64,000 bases of DNA from Vanessa cardui. Lineage: Eukaryota; Arthropoda; Insecta; Lepidoptera; Nymphalidae. Below the pieces are notes generated by a model. That model searched no databases. It worked only from the letters and a program-made list of their open reading frames with translations, and was not told where the DNA came from. The number at the start of each line of letters is the position of its first letter. The stretch's first letter is position 1. Below are positions 1-9,914 of the stretch, in pieces. The position numbers were made by a program, and so were the translations under genes. The DNA lies in assembly GCF_905220365.1 (NCBI RefSeq), contig NC_061127.1, positions 9,796,001 through 9,860,000 of the forward strand, in the 5' to 3' direction.

Positions 1-218
1 ACAGTTTATTATACACCAAAAGATAGAGGTGCAACAGACGGTCTTATCGCTAGCATAGCTATCTCGATGAGTAAACCTAAGTTACTTTAATGCGATGCAA
101 TTCTGTGAAGTATGAAAAATATTTTCAATGTATAGTTTGTACAGTCAGCACATAAAATGTTTTTGATATTGAAGAGGTTTTGTGTGTCTTTTTTATTTCA
201 TGAGCGTTAGTTAGTCTT

Positions 219-522
219 AAGAGTCGAGATGGCCCAGTGGTTAGAACCCGTGCATCTTAACCGATGATTGCGGGTTCAAACCCAGGCAAGCACCGCTGAT
301 TCATGTGCTTAATTTGTCTTTATAATTCATCTCGTGCTCAGCGGTGAAGGAAAACATCGTGAGGAAACCTGCATGTGACAAATTTCATAGAGATTCTGCC
401 ACATGTGTATTCCACCAACCCGCATTGGAACAGCGTGGTGGAATATGTTCCAAACCTTCTCCTCAAAGGGAGAGGAGGCCTTTAGCCCAGCAGTGGGAAT
501 ATACAGGCTGTTGTTGTTGTTG
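219..522 (+). repeat. tRNA-headed SINE (Metulj-like), intact
   Basis: The head has a tRNA-like A box (GATGGCCCAGTGGTTAGAAC) and B box (GCGGGTTCAAACCC). A body of about 200 bp follows and ends in a (TGT)n tail. An 11-bp direct repeat, TAGTTAGTCTT, flanks it at 208-218 and 523-533, which marks a retrotransposed insertion. Small ORFs across it are not genes. The family name is from memory of nymphalid SINEs. Confidence 0.9.
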
Positions 523-822
523 TAGTTAGTCTTTGGCGTAAGAGGTGAGATGAAAAAAAAAGAATCAGGATAGGTCATTTATAGGAACAGTAACGTTAAA
601 AATATCTGTATCTAAAGTTTATCCAATCACTAGGGAATAAGTAAGTAGTGAAATTGAATAGTGTTGTATAATATCGAAATATATATTACTCGTGAACTAT
701 CTGTAGTGCATAATAGGGCTGAGCTACAAGTAATTGGCGCGGAATACGTAAATCTAAGGTTTCTCTATTGTTACTCCTTCTTCGATTAGAATAGGATTGT
801 AATATATACGAATCTTAAATCA

Positions 823-930
823 AAGAGCCGTGATGCCCCAGTGGTTACGAGGCGTGAATATTGATTGATGATTTCAAGTTCAAGCTTCGGAGCACTACTG
901 AATTAAGTTTATAGTTAATGTCGTGCTCGG
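823..930 (+). repeat. Degenerate SINE, 5' part, split by a hAT-like element
   Basis: A decayed copy of the same SINE head (GATGCCCCAGTGGTTACGAG) runs into the body and stops at GTGCTCGG. The body resumes at 4087 (CGATGAAGGAAAACATTG). The interruption is the element at 931-4078. Confidence 0.8.
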
Positions 931-1075
931 CAGGGCCGTAGCCAGGAATTCATTTCGGGGGGGGGTTTGTGCTCCAGGAAAAAAAAAACAGGTTTATTCT
1001 ATAATAAGCATAAATATATTAAAATTATACCTAATTTATACACATTTACATATATTTAAAATACAACCGACGACT

Positions 1076-2655
1076 TATTTTATGTTATAGGGGGCAAACG
1101 AGCATGAGGCTCACCTGATGGAAAGTGATTACCATCGCCCATGGACATCTGTGGGGCAGGTGCTGCAGGTGCGTTACCGGCCTTTAAGGAAGGAGTACGC
1201 TCTTTTTTTTAAGGTTCCGTAGTCGTATCGGTTCGGAATAAGCTTCGGCGAAAGCTGGTTCAACAGAGTGGTTGTGCAAATGTCTTAAAAATCGTGTTGC
1301 TGTGGGTTTTTGAACATTAAGGTGGTGCGGGTGAAACTTTGAATTTTGACAAGATGTCCGAAGGTGAAATTCAGCAGCCGGAATTATTCCGAACAATGCG
1401 TACGAACATTTTCCGTGAAATATTCGGTATAAGATGCAGAACGTTCTAACATCTCTACGCAAAGCAGATCAAGCAGGTCGAAAAGGGCTTGATCGTCGAT
1501 AATTCGAGTCGCTCTGCGTTGGGTACGGTCAAATGGAAGGAGCTGGTACTGGGGTGCACCCGCCCAAAGGTGAGAGCAGTACTCCATGTGTGGCCGAATT
1601 TGCACCTCGTAAAGTTTTAGGCGATGTGCCGACGTGAAATACTGTCTCGCCTTGCTGAGCACATCGAGCTTTTTGGAAGCCAATTTGGCTTTGCCTTCCT
1701 TTGACCGCGGAAGTGGAACTGAACGATGTTCGAAATATCAACGCCCAGTATTCCGATACTACCTGTGGCGGCTATCGAAATTTTCTCAAATCGCGGAGAT
1801 ACGATAAATGGTGTTTTTTTAGCGGCTAACGAGCAAACTTGCCTCTTTTTGGGGTTGAAGTGGACTAATTTTAGCCGGGGGATCCGAAACTACTAAGTGA
1901 GCCTAAGGGACTGCTAAGGGAGAGTACTTCCCCGCCAGCAGATATTTTAAAAGCAAAATAGCAATCATATATGAACTATGTTTCGTCGGCCCCAGTTCGA
2001 GACTTTGTTTAATGAAGACTCGATTTCAGACACAGGTTTGTTCCGCTTTTCTCCGACGTTTTTCCGAGAAATATTAGCCCGGCCGGTGTATGAGTTGTCT
2101 ACAGTACTGTCGTCTGTCAGCAGTGAATGTTACAGATTTGCAAAAAGTCACCGATATGCAGAAGAAACAGAGTGGGTGATCGAACGTATCCTTGTGCAAC
2201 ACAGGCATTAACGAATTTTAAATCAGAGCATGCACCATATAACGACTTTAATGTTCCGATCTCCCAAAAAGCTGCATAATTTGCCAATGCATAATTTCCC
2301 GGTAAGCCCGTTGGAAGGCAGCTTCGAAAGAAGCGCTTTGTACCATACGCTATCAAAGGCCTTCGCTAAGTCCAGACTAGCCGCCAATGCCTCCCACTTG
2401 CTCTCAACTACTTCCGCCCATCTATGACTAAGGTAATCTAGAATATTACTGGCTGAACGACCCCGATGGCAGCGAACCAAGGAGGTGAGGTGAGGCCAAG
2501 GTTTATTATAATGATTTTTTAATTTATTATATAATTTGCTATTGGCCTATAATTGGACGGGTCTGGGCGGTTGCTCTTTTTAGGGATAGGATGCACCAAA
2601 GTAGTCTTCCAGGAGTTCGGCTGCTTTCGTAGTCGGCGACTTTTCGGTAAAGAGC
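1076..2655 (-). pseudogene. Decayed Jockey/CR1-group LINE fragment (RT and C-terminus)
   Basis: Read on the minus strand, it begins inside the reverse transcriptase (PIPKK...PDPSNYRPI near 2600-2540), continues through LSHRWAEVVES and SLDLAKAFDSVWYKALLSKL (2480-2340) and SPTLFLLHIGD, then the C-terminal block ARQYFTSAHRLKLY and PHMEYCSHLWAGAPQYQLLP (1660-1530). It ends in the 3' UTR near 1080-1180. Frames are broken several times. A stretch of about 50 bp around 2490-2545 is foreign AT-rich filler replacing roughly 115 bp of RT. It matches the LINE at 9536-12706 and is older. Confidence 0.85.
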
Positions 2656-2707
2656 GCCGACTATCTATTTTTTAATAATATAGTATGAATATTCTCAATA
2701 AAATATA

Positions 2708-3711
2708 CAGGGTTATTGGTAATTTGACGTATATCCGTTAGTTGAGAGGGGTGACTATTTTGACTATTGAGGAGGATTTCACATGAGGATATTTTTGTAC
2801 ACTTTTTCACTCAATGAACATGTCATTATGATAGTTAGCAATCCCATCTTGATTAAATGTAGCTTCTAATGGTTCCGAGTTATTTTCCAAATAAGACGCG
2901 ACTCCTGAATATGCGTTAAGCTCAAATTTATAAAAAATAAATTTCCTTTCAGGGACTTCTTCGTGAGAATAGTAATGATAGAATTCTGGATTATACACTG
3001 TAGAACATGCTGTGTTTGCTGTGCTCTTTTATAGAGAGTTTCTCGGATTCGATTATTAATACTTTATTTTAGCTATATTACAAAATGTCTTAATTATAAC
3101 TTAGCTATTGAACTGTTTCTGTTCCTAAATTTTATTTTAAATTTGTATTAAGTAAGTAAGTTACTTTTCATTGGTTGTTATTTTTAGTTAATTTTGAGGG
3201 AATTTTAAAGAGCGACCTTTAGTACGAATTCGTTCATGTTCGACAACGAATGTCCGCCAGCGTCCTTTCTGATCATTTTATTTCGATTGAGTTGAAATAA
3301 TTTCCTTCTTTTTATTGGGAAAGCTAAGAAAACGGTTATGTTTTTAAAATAATCTGCAGGCCAAGATTTATTATAATGATTTTTTAGTTTTTAAGGCATT
3401 TTTGAGGGGAAAAAATCAAAAAAATATAGAAAAAATAATTTCGTTTTCCATCTCGGATTTTAAATTTGGAACGATAATAAAATTATTGTTTACATATTGA
3501 CAAATATCCAGTGTTTAATCATTTTTATACAACAAAAGAAAAAATAGATTTTAATTGATACTTTTTTTAAATAAATTGAAAAAAGCAAAAAAAACTAATG
3601 ATAACTCAAAAATGGTTCACTTTTGGATTATGCATATGGGGGTTAAAATTATTTCAAATAGTCACTCCTATCACCTCCTAACGAATATACTTCGAATTAC
3701 CACTAACCCTG
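2708..3711. mobile_element. TIR DNA element, about 1 kb, flanked by TA
   Basis: The left terminus CAGGGTTATTGGTAATTTGA and the inverted right terminus CAGGGTTAGTGGTAATTCGA match at 17 of 20. Similarity extends inward through CGTTAG and GTGACTATTT. TA dinucleotides flank it at 2706-2707 and 3712-3713. A 63-codon minus-strand ORF (2807-2998) is not recognisable. The superfamily is unassigned; a TA flank would fit Tc1/mariner. Confidence 0.6.
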
Positions 3712-4086
3712 TACATAGAATGTATCAGAAATTTTACAATCTGTCTTACACATTTCAAAATGTTCTCTGTAAAAGGTTTATCTTCTTTAGTATCTAAAAT
3801 TACTAACGTGACATTATGACATCAAAAATTAGTATCTTAATAAAATGTGAATAAGGGTATGATTATTATTGCCTCTAATCTTTGCTGAAATAATTCATAT
3901 TGTTTAGATTTATTTCCGTATCTAGACAAAACGGCTTAATTTTCTGAAGAAATCAATAAATACTTACATTTTGTTTGTTTTATTAGCGCAAAATATTTTT
4001 TTATAATACGATAGCGGTTAGCGAAAAAATTTCGGGGGGGGTTTGAACCCCCAAAACCCCCGCCTGCCTACGGCCATGGTGCTCGG

Positions 4087-4145
4087 CGATGAAGGAAAAC
4101 ATTGAGAGCAAACCCGCATGTGGTGGAAGAATCTTCCACGTGCGA
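4087..4145 (+). repeat. SINE 3' part, right of the hAT-like element
   Basis: This continues the SINE body of 823-930 (GATGAAGGAAAACATTGAGAG, then a copy of the AACCTGCATGTG region). It decays by about 4145, so the tail is missing. Confidence 0.65.
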
Positions 4146-4577
4146 TCGTATTGGGGGGATACGCTCATAACCTTATCCTAGTAATAGAACTTTAACAGGC
4201 TTTCATTCCCCCTTTTTTGTGTCTTGGTCCTTCAATTATCCGATATTTACATTGTGTATTTAAGCGACTGTATACTCGTACGTGGCGTGGAACGTTGTAT
4301 GCGTACAGACAACACTTAATTTAATTGTTAACTCGTAGCGCAACAGGGTGGAGATTTAGCTACAACGGAATACAAGTAACTTTAATGGATCTTTAGAGGA
4401 GAGTTGAGGCTCTTGAATAAGACTCTTGATGAGTTGTCGAAGGAATGAATTTAATGAAAAATTGCACCGGTATATATACAAAAAATACAAAATAAATTAA
4501 CCAATCAAAAAACAGTATAAAGAAATAATAAGAAATAAAAGAGACGGAGGATGTCGTTTCGTCTTGCTCGCACACGC

Positions 4578-4670
4578 TGACGTCACGCGCCGAGCTTCGC
4601 GCGCCTCATGCTGGGTCGCGTACTCGCTGCCGCGATGTTATAAATATCGCCCCCGCACGTCGCGTCAGCC
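4578..4670 (+). promoter_or_regulatory. LTR core promoter: CRE-like site, TATA box, initiator
   Basis: TGACGTCA lies at 4578-4585, TATAAATA at 4639-4646, and TCAGCC has its A at 4667, 28 bp after the first T of the TATA box. That spacing fits an arthropod RNA polymerase II promoter firing on the + strand. The same arrangement recurs in the copies at about +598 and +1414. Confidence 0.6.
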
Positions 4671-4789
4671 ATTTCGTTCGAGCGCCGCGCGGAGAGAGGA
4701 CGACTGCACTGAAGATCGCCGTGTCGACTCGCCATGTGTTGTGTAGTGAAGTGTTGAAGAAAGATGAAGATATGAAGATAAACGAATCT

Positions 4790-4967
4790 AAAAACAGTCC
4801 TTTTCAGGACTAATCTTGTTTCGATACGACTTGAAAAACAGTCCTTTTCAGGACTAATCTTGTTTCGATACGACTTGAAAAACAGTCCTTTTCAGGACTA
4901 AACTTGTTTCAACGACGACGCGAAAAACAGTCCTTTTCAGGACTAATCTTGTTTCAATACGACGCGT
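4790..4967 (+). repeat. Four 44-45-bp tandem repeats inside the LTR
   Basis: Each unit starts AAAAACAGTCC and carries the inverted repeat AGTCC-TTTTCA-GGACT. Units 1 and 2 are identical; units 3 and 4 differ at a few sites and are 45 bp. On the minus-strand reading they would be enhancer-like U3 repeats; on the + reading they fall in transcribed leader sequence. Confidence 0.85.
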
Positions 4968-4989
4968 CTTAACAGTGCTGCTACAGGAC

Positions 4990-5583
4990 TTTAGAGGAGA
5001 GTTGAGGCTCTTGAATAAGACTCTTGATGAGTTGTCGAAGGAATGAATTTAATGAAAAATTGCACCGGTATATATACAAAAAATACAAAATAAATTAACC
5101 AATCAAAAAACAGTATAAAGAAATAATAAGAAATAAAAGAGACGGAGGATGTCGTTTCGTCTTGCTCGCACACGCTGACGTCACGCGCCGAGCTTCGCGC
5201 GCCTCATGCTGGGTCGCGTACTCGCTGCCGCGATGTTATAAATATCGCCCCCGCACGTCGCGTCAGCCATTTCGTTCGAGCGCCGCGCGGAGAGAGGACG
5301 ACTGCACTGAAGATCGCCGTGTCGACTCGCCATGTGTTGTGTAGTGAAGTGTTGAAGAAAGATGAAGATATGAAGATAAACGAATCTAAAAACAGTCCTT
5401 TTCAGGACTAATCTTGTTTCGATACGACTTGAAAAACAGTCCTTTTCAGGACTAATCTTGTTTCGATACGACTTGAAAAACAGTCCTTTTCAGGACTAAA
5501 CTTGTTTCAACGACGACGCGAAAAACAGTCCTTTTCAGGACTAATCTTGTTTCAATACGACGCGTCTTAACAGTGCTGCTACA
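4990..5583 (+). repeat. LTR copy 2
   Basis: By eye it is identical to copy 1 over 594 bp. It is followed by GG and then the tRNA-Glu footprint. Confidence 0.85.
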
Positions 5584-5585
5584 GG

Positions 5586-5627
5586 TGGTTCCCGTACCGG
5601 GAATCGAACCCGAGCCTCCTGGGTGAA
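5586..5627. other. 42-nt antisense tRNA-Glu 3'-half footprint (PBS position)
   Basis: The sequence starts TGGTTCCCGTACCGGGAATC two bases after LTR2. It reads as the complement of tRNA-Glu from the 3' CCA through the acceptor strand, T arm, variable loop and anticodon stem, stopping at the anticodon (GAA = complement of UUC). A usual primer-binding site is 8-18 nt, so this is unusually long. The 5' half of a tRNA is absent, so it is not a tRNA gene. Confidence 0.75.
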
Positions 5628-5805
5628 TTTCTTGCAATTTCTTGCAAACGAAATCAGAAAATTATCCCTCGAAATCGCCGAGTTAAAAGCAAGACCGAAT
5701 ACAAGACCGCCATACAACTATCACCGTCAACGTTTCCGGTCCCGCCAACGAAGCTCGTCCCGATCCCGCACACGTGAAGAATCATCATCACGTCGGGGTC
5801 ACCAC
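5623..5805 (+). pseudogene. Gag-like Arg/Ser-rich fragment between LTR2 and LTR3
   Basis: An open + frame reads ANEIRKLSLEIAELKARP, a short amphipathic helix, followed by a strongly basic Arg/Ser-rich run of about 30 residues. This resembles the linker before the zinc knuckle in gypsy-type gag proteins, but no zinc knuckle follows. The frame stays open into the tRNA-like ends and LTR3. There is no ATG. It appears to be a captured mid-gag piece, not a working gene. Confidence 0.5.
5787..5804. other. 18-nt tRNA-Trp 3'-end footprint next to LTR3
   Basis: ATCACGTCGGGGTCACCA is the 3'-terminal 18 nt of tRNA-Trp with CCA. Its complement, TGGTGACCCCGACGTGAT, is the classic 18-nt tRNA-Trp primer-binding site. 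Only one base (C) separates it from LTR3, and the match ends after 18 nt, as expected when copying of a primer stops before m1A58. It occupies the position where a + strand element would have its polypurine tract. Confidence 0.8.
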
Positions 5806-6399
5806 TTTAGAGGAGAGTTGAGGCTCTTGAATAAGACTCTTGATGAGTTGTCGAAGGAATGAATTTAATGAAAAATTGCACCGGTATATATACAAAAAAT
5901 ACAAAATAAATTAACCAATCAAAAAACAGTATAAAGAAATAATAAGAAATAAAAGAGACGGAGGATGTCGTTTCGTCTTGCTCGCACACGCTGACGTCAC
6001 GCGCCGAGCTTCGCGCGCCTCATGCTGGGTCGCGTACTCGCTGCCGCGATGTTATAAATATCGCCCCCGCACGTCGCGTCAGCCATTTCGTTCGAGCGCC
6101 GCGCGGAGAGAGGACGACTGCACTGAAGATCGCCGTGTCGACTCGCCATGTGTTGTGTAGTGAAGTGTTGAAGAAAGATGAAGATATGAAGATAAACGAA
6201 TCTAAAAACAGTCCTTTTCAGGACTAATCTTGTTTCGATACGACTTGAAAAACAGTCCTTTTCAGGACTAATCTTGTTTCGATACGACTTGAAAAACAGT
6301 CCTTTTCAGGACTAAACTTGTTTCAACGACGACGCGAAAAACAGTCCTTTTCAGGACTAATCTTGTTTCAATACGACGCGTCTTAACAGTGCTGCTACA
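5806..6399 (+). repeat. LTR copy 3
   Basis: By eye it is identical to the other two over 594 bp. It ends at CTACA, followed by GATC, the right-hand target duplication. Confidence 0.85.
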
Positions 6400-6403
6400 G
6401 ATC

Positions 6404-7974
6404 CTAACGAACGTACTAATAGAATATTGTTTACTTGTTGTTTGCGGATTTAGACTAAATTAAATAAATTCTTATTTAACTTGTATGTAAATATGTTGTT
6501 TGTTTTTAAACTGCTTCTAATGGATTTCATATAGAATAGTTTAAAATTTTCCAGTATAGTTTACAATCAAAATACTTTTTATGTTATAATATGTATATAA
6601 TACATTCACGTATAATTATTTTGTAGATATATCCGGCTAATCTTAGAGAATGTATCGCAAATTAAAATAAATGAAAAAAAAGGACATGAATTTTATATAG
6701 AGGTAGGTTATCTGCATAATAAAAAAACTCTTCATTGACATCAAGGGTTTTAATTAATAGAAACAATATTAAGTTAGTAGTTTGAATTAATTGTGTATGT
6801 CTGTTTATTGAAAAATTGAGAATTTAAATATTAAGTAAATGAGAAAGAAGTTACATATGTATTTATATTTTTACTTGGGAGGTCGATATGCAGATCTTTA
6901 AATTGATATGTACAATTGTATACATGATATTATGTGGATTCACTTGTGAAAGTACTAAATCCGGATTAAAATATAATAACGTAAAATAAAATGTCTACGG
7001 TTTGTTAAATGTAGTTACGATTAAATAATGAATTTGGCGTTTTCATTTTCATTATTTTGAGATTACAAAATATCTATATATCTACGTATATAACACAATT
7101 GTACTTCGTTGCCGTAGTTCAGGAACGTCACAACTTTCCCCAGGGTTCCACCATTTAGGTTAATTAATTGCACGTTTGGGAATAGCTTACATAAGGGTTA
7201 GATTCGATTAAAACTGTATTAGGACATTGAACCTTTTCGTTATACATTGTGATTGTGATGCTGCCTGGAAATAAATATATGGTGACACTTGACAAATAAA
7301 CCTGATTAAAATATTCGTAAAGAAAAGTAGAAGTCTTATTACAACTCCGTTTTACAAATACATATTACACACATGTTGTGGTGTATGAAAATTGGTACAG
7401 TTAAACGCAATTTTTTTATATAATATACATTAATAAATTTAAAAAAATAAACTTTATTATATATAATAACATTTAATATGAAACATGCATAGTTTTCATT
7501 CCGAGTTTAGGATTCTTTGATAAATACCAATCTACCAACGACAATATACGTCATTGCATAGATAAATATCAATGACGCTTTTTCTGACATTGTATTTTTA
7601 ATTGTAATTATGCCAAGGTATCGTTAAGCTGAGCTTCATTTTTCCATTCGTTTTTATTTGATATATTTGTTAGCGATGAAAAACGGTAGAGTTGCGATCA
7701 ATAAACGACCACTAAAGTTAAAAGTTAAACAAATACTTCACCACAACATAGTATGGAAGTGTTCCAGTAACAGTTTGTTTATTTATTAAAATAGTTCCAC
7801 CATCAACAGTTTCTCTTCACGTTCACTAAACACTTAAAATTAACAATTACTATAGTTAACGATCGAAGTGTATATCACTTCGTATCTTATTATTTAATAT
7901 TTTTGTGGTATGAGTGCAATACATACGAACTCTTCGAATATTTTAGGCGAAGATGGCTCACCATCAATTAGTTT
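6404..7974. other. AT-rich stretch, nothing recognised
   Basis: No frame, splice pattern or repeat family was recognised here. Short A/T runs and scattered AATAAA words only. Confidence 0.5.
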
Positions 7975-8330
7975 ATAATCAAATCAAAATAAACTTTATT
8001 CAAGTAAGTAGGCTTTTACAAGCACTTTTGAATCGTCATTTTACAATTAAGTGAAGCTACCACCGGTTCGGAAAGTAGATTCTACCGAGAAGAACCGGCA
8101 AGAAACTCAGTAGTTACTCTTTTTCAACATTTAAAAAATACAAGTTAGTTAAATACAATTATTTAAATTATTATATCCTGCTTGGAAGTCAACAGGTATT
8201 AACTCCACGCTTTTTTATCATCTATAAAATCTTGTATCGAATAATATGCCTTTTTTACCAATGTATTTTTTATAAACTATTTGAATTTACGAAATGGCAA
8301 AGTTAAATATGTCTGCGGAATGTTATTATA
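7975..8330 (-). repeat. LINE-tail repeat, family D, minus strand
   Basis: It opens with AATCAAATCAAAATAAACTT, the complement of a (GATTT)n-type non-LTR tail, then passes through TACCGAGAAGAACCGGCAAG and TTACCAATGTATTTTTTATA. The same order recurs at 20432, 24672 and 49655. The low-coordinate end is the 3' end of the element. This is the longest of the four copies here. Confidence 0.75.
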
Positions 8331-9462
8331 GAAACGCATTATATAAGGCCTTGATTTGATCATTAACGTCAAGCGATATTATTTTAAAGTAAGCCTATAT
8401 CGTATTATAAGTAGCTAGATCAGTACAACTCTGATCTTTATAAGAATAGAATTTTATAAGATGAGTTCTAAATCGAAGAGCTATATTTGAAATTAGATTG
8501 CACTAGAAAATAATAAATACAATAAAATAAAAACAAAATAAAACAAACTTCTAATAATTAAATCCTGTATAGCAAATTGCAGCTGACATAGCGCGTAGCT
8601 TCAAATGCCTTCTTAATCAAAATGGCCGCCAAACTACCATAGACGCGATGCTCTGCTAGAATGCTAGTAATACGACACCCTTACCATAGACATGTCTGCC
8701 TTATAAATATAATATGTAATCATTACTCTTATACTTTTGAGTTATTAATATAAAACATATTTCAGTTTTAATATGTCTTCGTGTTTTAAGTATCCAATTG
8801 TATTTTATAGAATTTTTTATTAAAAGAGATATTATGACAATTCTTGTTAGTTCAGCTGTGCAATCATCTGAAACATTATTATTAACTTGTCCTATTTTAA
8901 GTAAATAGTATCGTATAAGAAATGCTACTACATTTAATATGAATATACGTTTGTTATTTTACATTTTATTAACGATAATATTGACCTTTCCAATTTATTC
9001 CAATCGAGTTTGTACAACGGATAAAGTAAATGCACTTTTTATTTATTTTTATTCAATTAGGTTTGTGGTTAAACGTATGTGACGGCTTCCTGGCCAATTG
9101 TAGTCACAGCGGACATTCTTTTAAAGAAACAGCCATTTATTTTTAAGTATATGATTTAGTTTAGATGACACAGACTTTTCTAAAACTCTCATAATTTGAT
9201 AGGATGGTAATGTGACTTTATCGGAGAGAGTTTAGTCGCAAGAGAACGGCTTTTCCTTCTCTCCGAGGCACGAGAGTGTTAACAATGCAAACTTTTTAAA
9301 TATCGAACTTTTATTGAGAATATTTTGATGTAAAATCTGCAATAATACGCAATAACTTTTTATGTGACGATTGGGACAACCTCGGCAATTGCAACCCTAT
9401 AAGTAAGTTACTGGATCGATGAAGTAGTCAAAGATAAATTATAATTGTGGGTATGTTGTATA
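8331..9462. other. AT-rich stretch, nothing recognised
   Basis: No gene or repeat boundary could be supported. A short GC-richer patch near 9220-9270 shows no coding signal. Confidence 0.5.
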
Positions 9463-9535
9463 TGTACCAATGGTTGGTGGAATACACATGTGGCAGTATT
9501 TCTATAAAATTAAACATATGCGGGTTACCTCACGA
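9463..9535 (-). repeat. SINE fragment left of the LINE insertion
   Basis: It contains GGTTGGTGGAATACACATGTG and ends TACCTCACGA, which is repeated at 12707-12716 after the LINE poly(A). Together with 12717-12846 it reconstitutes a minus-strand SINE whose 3' tail region is missing. Confidence 0.85.
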
Positions 9536-9611
9536 GAGAGTGGTAGTGCCACGCTGTATACCTTCGGGTTACAGCTGAATGGGCCGGCACACCCGGGGAA
9601 GTACCACTCTC
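9536..9611 (+). other. LINE 5'-end hairpin
   Basis: GAGAGTGGTA (9536-9545) pairs perfectly with TACCACTCTC (9602-9611), closing a 56-nt loop at the very first base of the element. The position suggests a structured RNA 5' end; function is inferred. Confidence 0.6.
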
Positions 9612-9914
9612 TCACTTTAAATCGGCGTAAAGTGGTAGTTATGCTACCGCGTTTCGTCCGGTAAGTGAGAGTTCCGGAGGCCCAATCCCCCTCCCCCCCA
9701 AAACTTGATGGTTGTGCAGAATTTGGTTAAATTACCCCAGGAGGGTACCATCAGTGACAGCGGTGGAGAATCCCTCTCTAGGCATCCATGCTCATTACAC
9801 ACACCACCTGAGCAGGGATGCCCAGGCTGCCCTCCGAATTCTGGGGGGGGGGGGGGCAATTTTGCGCTCGCCACTGTTCGGGTCAAGCGGAGATGGCATC
9901 ATAAGGCAACCCCT

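Larger units (their letters stand above)
931..4078. mobile_element. hAT-like DNA transposon, 3.1 kb, nonautonomous or decayed
   Basis: The left end is CAGGGCCGTAGCCAGG and the right end is CCTGCCTACGGCCATG; these are inverted repeats with about three mismatches. A perfect 8-bp target duplication, GTGCTCGG, lies at 923-930 and 4079-4086. An 8-bp TSD and a CAGGG-type terminus are hAT hallmarks. No transposase frame is visible. The interior holds a minus-strand LINE fragment (1076-2655) and a second TIR element (2708-3711), so much of its length was acquired. Confidence 0.8.
4392..4985 (+). repeat. LTR copy 1
   Basis: On the + strand it runs from TTTAGAGGAG to GCTGCTACA. Its ends are short imperfect inverted repeats (TTTAG at the start, CTACA at the end). 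It contains a CRE-like TGACGTCA, a TATA box with an initiator, and four 44-bp repeats. Sixty-codon ORFs on both strands recur identically in all three copies and are treated as incidental. Confidence 0.85.
4388..6403. mobile_element. Triple-LTR retrotransposon locus (LTR-LTR-interior-LTR)
   Basis: Three identical-looking 594-bp LTRs lie in the same orientation. LTR1 and LTR2 are separated only by GGAC. LTR2 and LTR3 are separated by a 222-bp interior. The whole locus is flanked by GATC (4388-4391 and 6400-6403), a plausible 4-bp target duplication. There is no pol gene. The interior carries an Arg/Ser-rich gag-like fragment bounded by two tRNA-derived footprints. The sequence identity of the LTRs implies a recent event. 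A Ty3/gypsy CsRn1-type relative is the best guess, because that clade uses a tRNA-Trp primer; this is inference. Confidence 0.8.

Noticed and set aside
240..290. Functional tRNA gene in SINE heads (also near 13200, 35730, 43190, 22930)
   Set aside because: A and B boxes are present but the acceptor and anticodon stems do not pair and the sequence continues into a SINE body.
2807..2998. 63-codon minus-strand ORF as a transposase fragment
   Set aside because: No transposase motif is visible; kept only as part of the TIR element.
4790..4967. Four spaced repeats considered as a CRISPR array
   Set aside because: The units are contiguous 44-45-bp tandem repeats without unique spacers, lie inside an LTR and recur in all three LTR copies; the genome is animal.
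5586..5627. tRNA-Glu gene
   Set aside because: Only the complement of the 3' half is present; there is no D arm or 5' acceptor strand.
4393..6160. Identical 60-codon ORFs on both strands of each LTR
   Set aside because: They are open by composition, overlap promoter motifs and repeat only because the LTR repeats.
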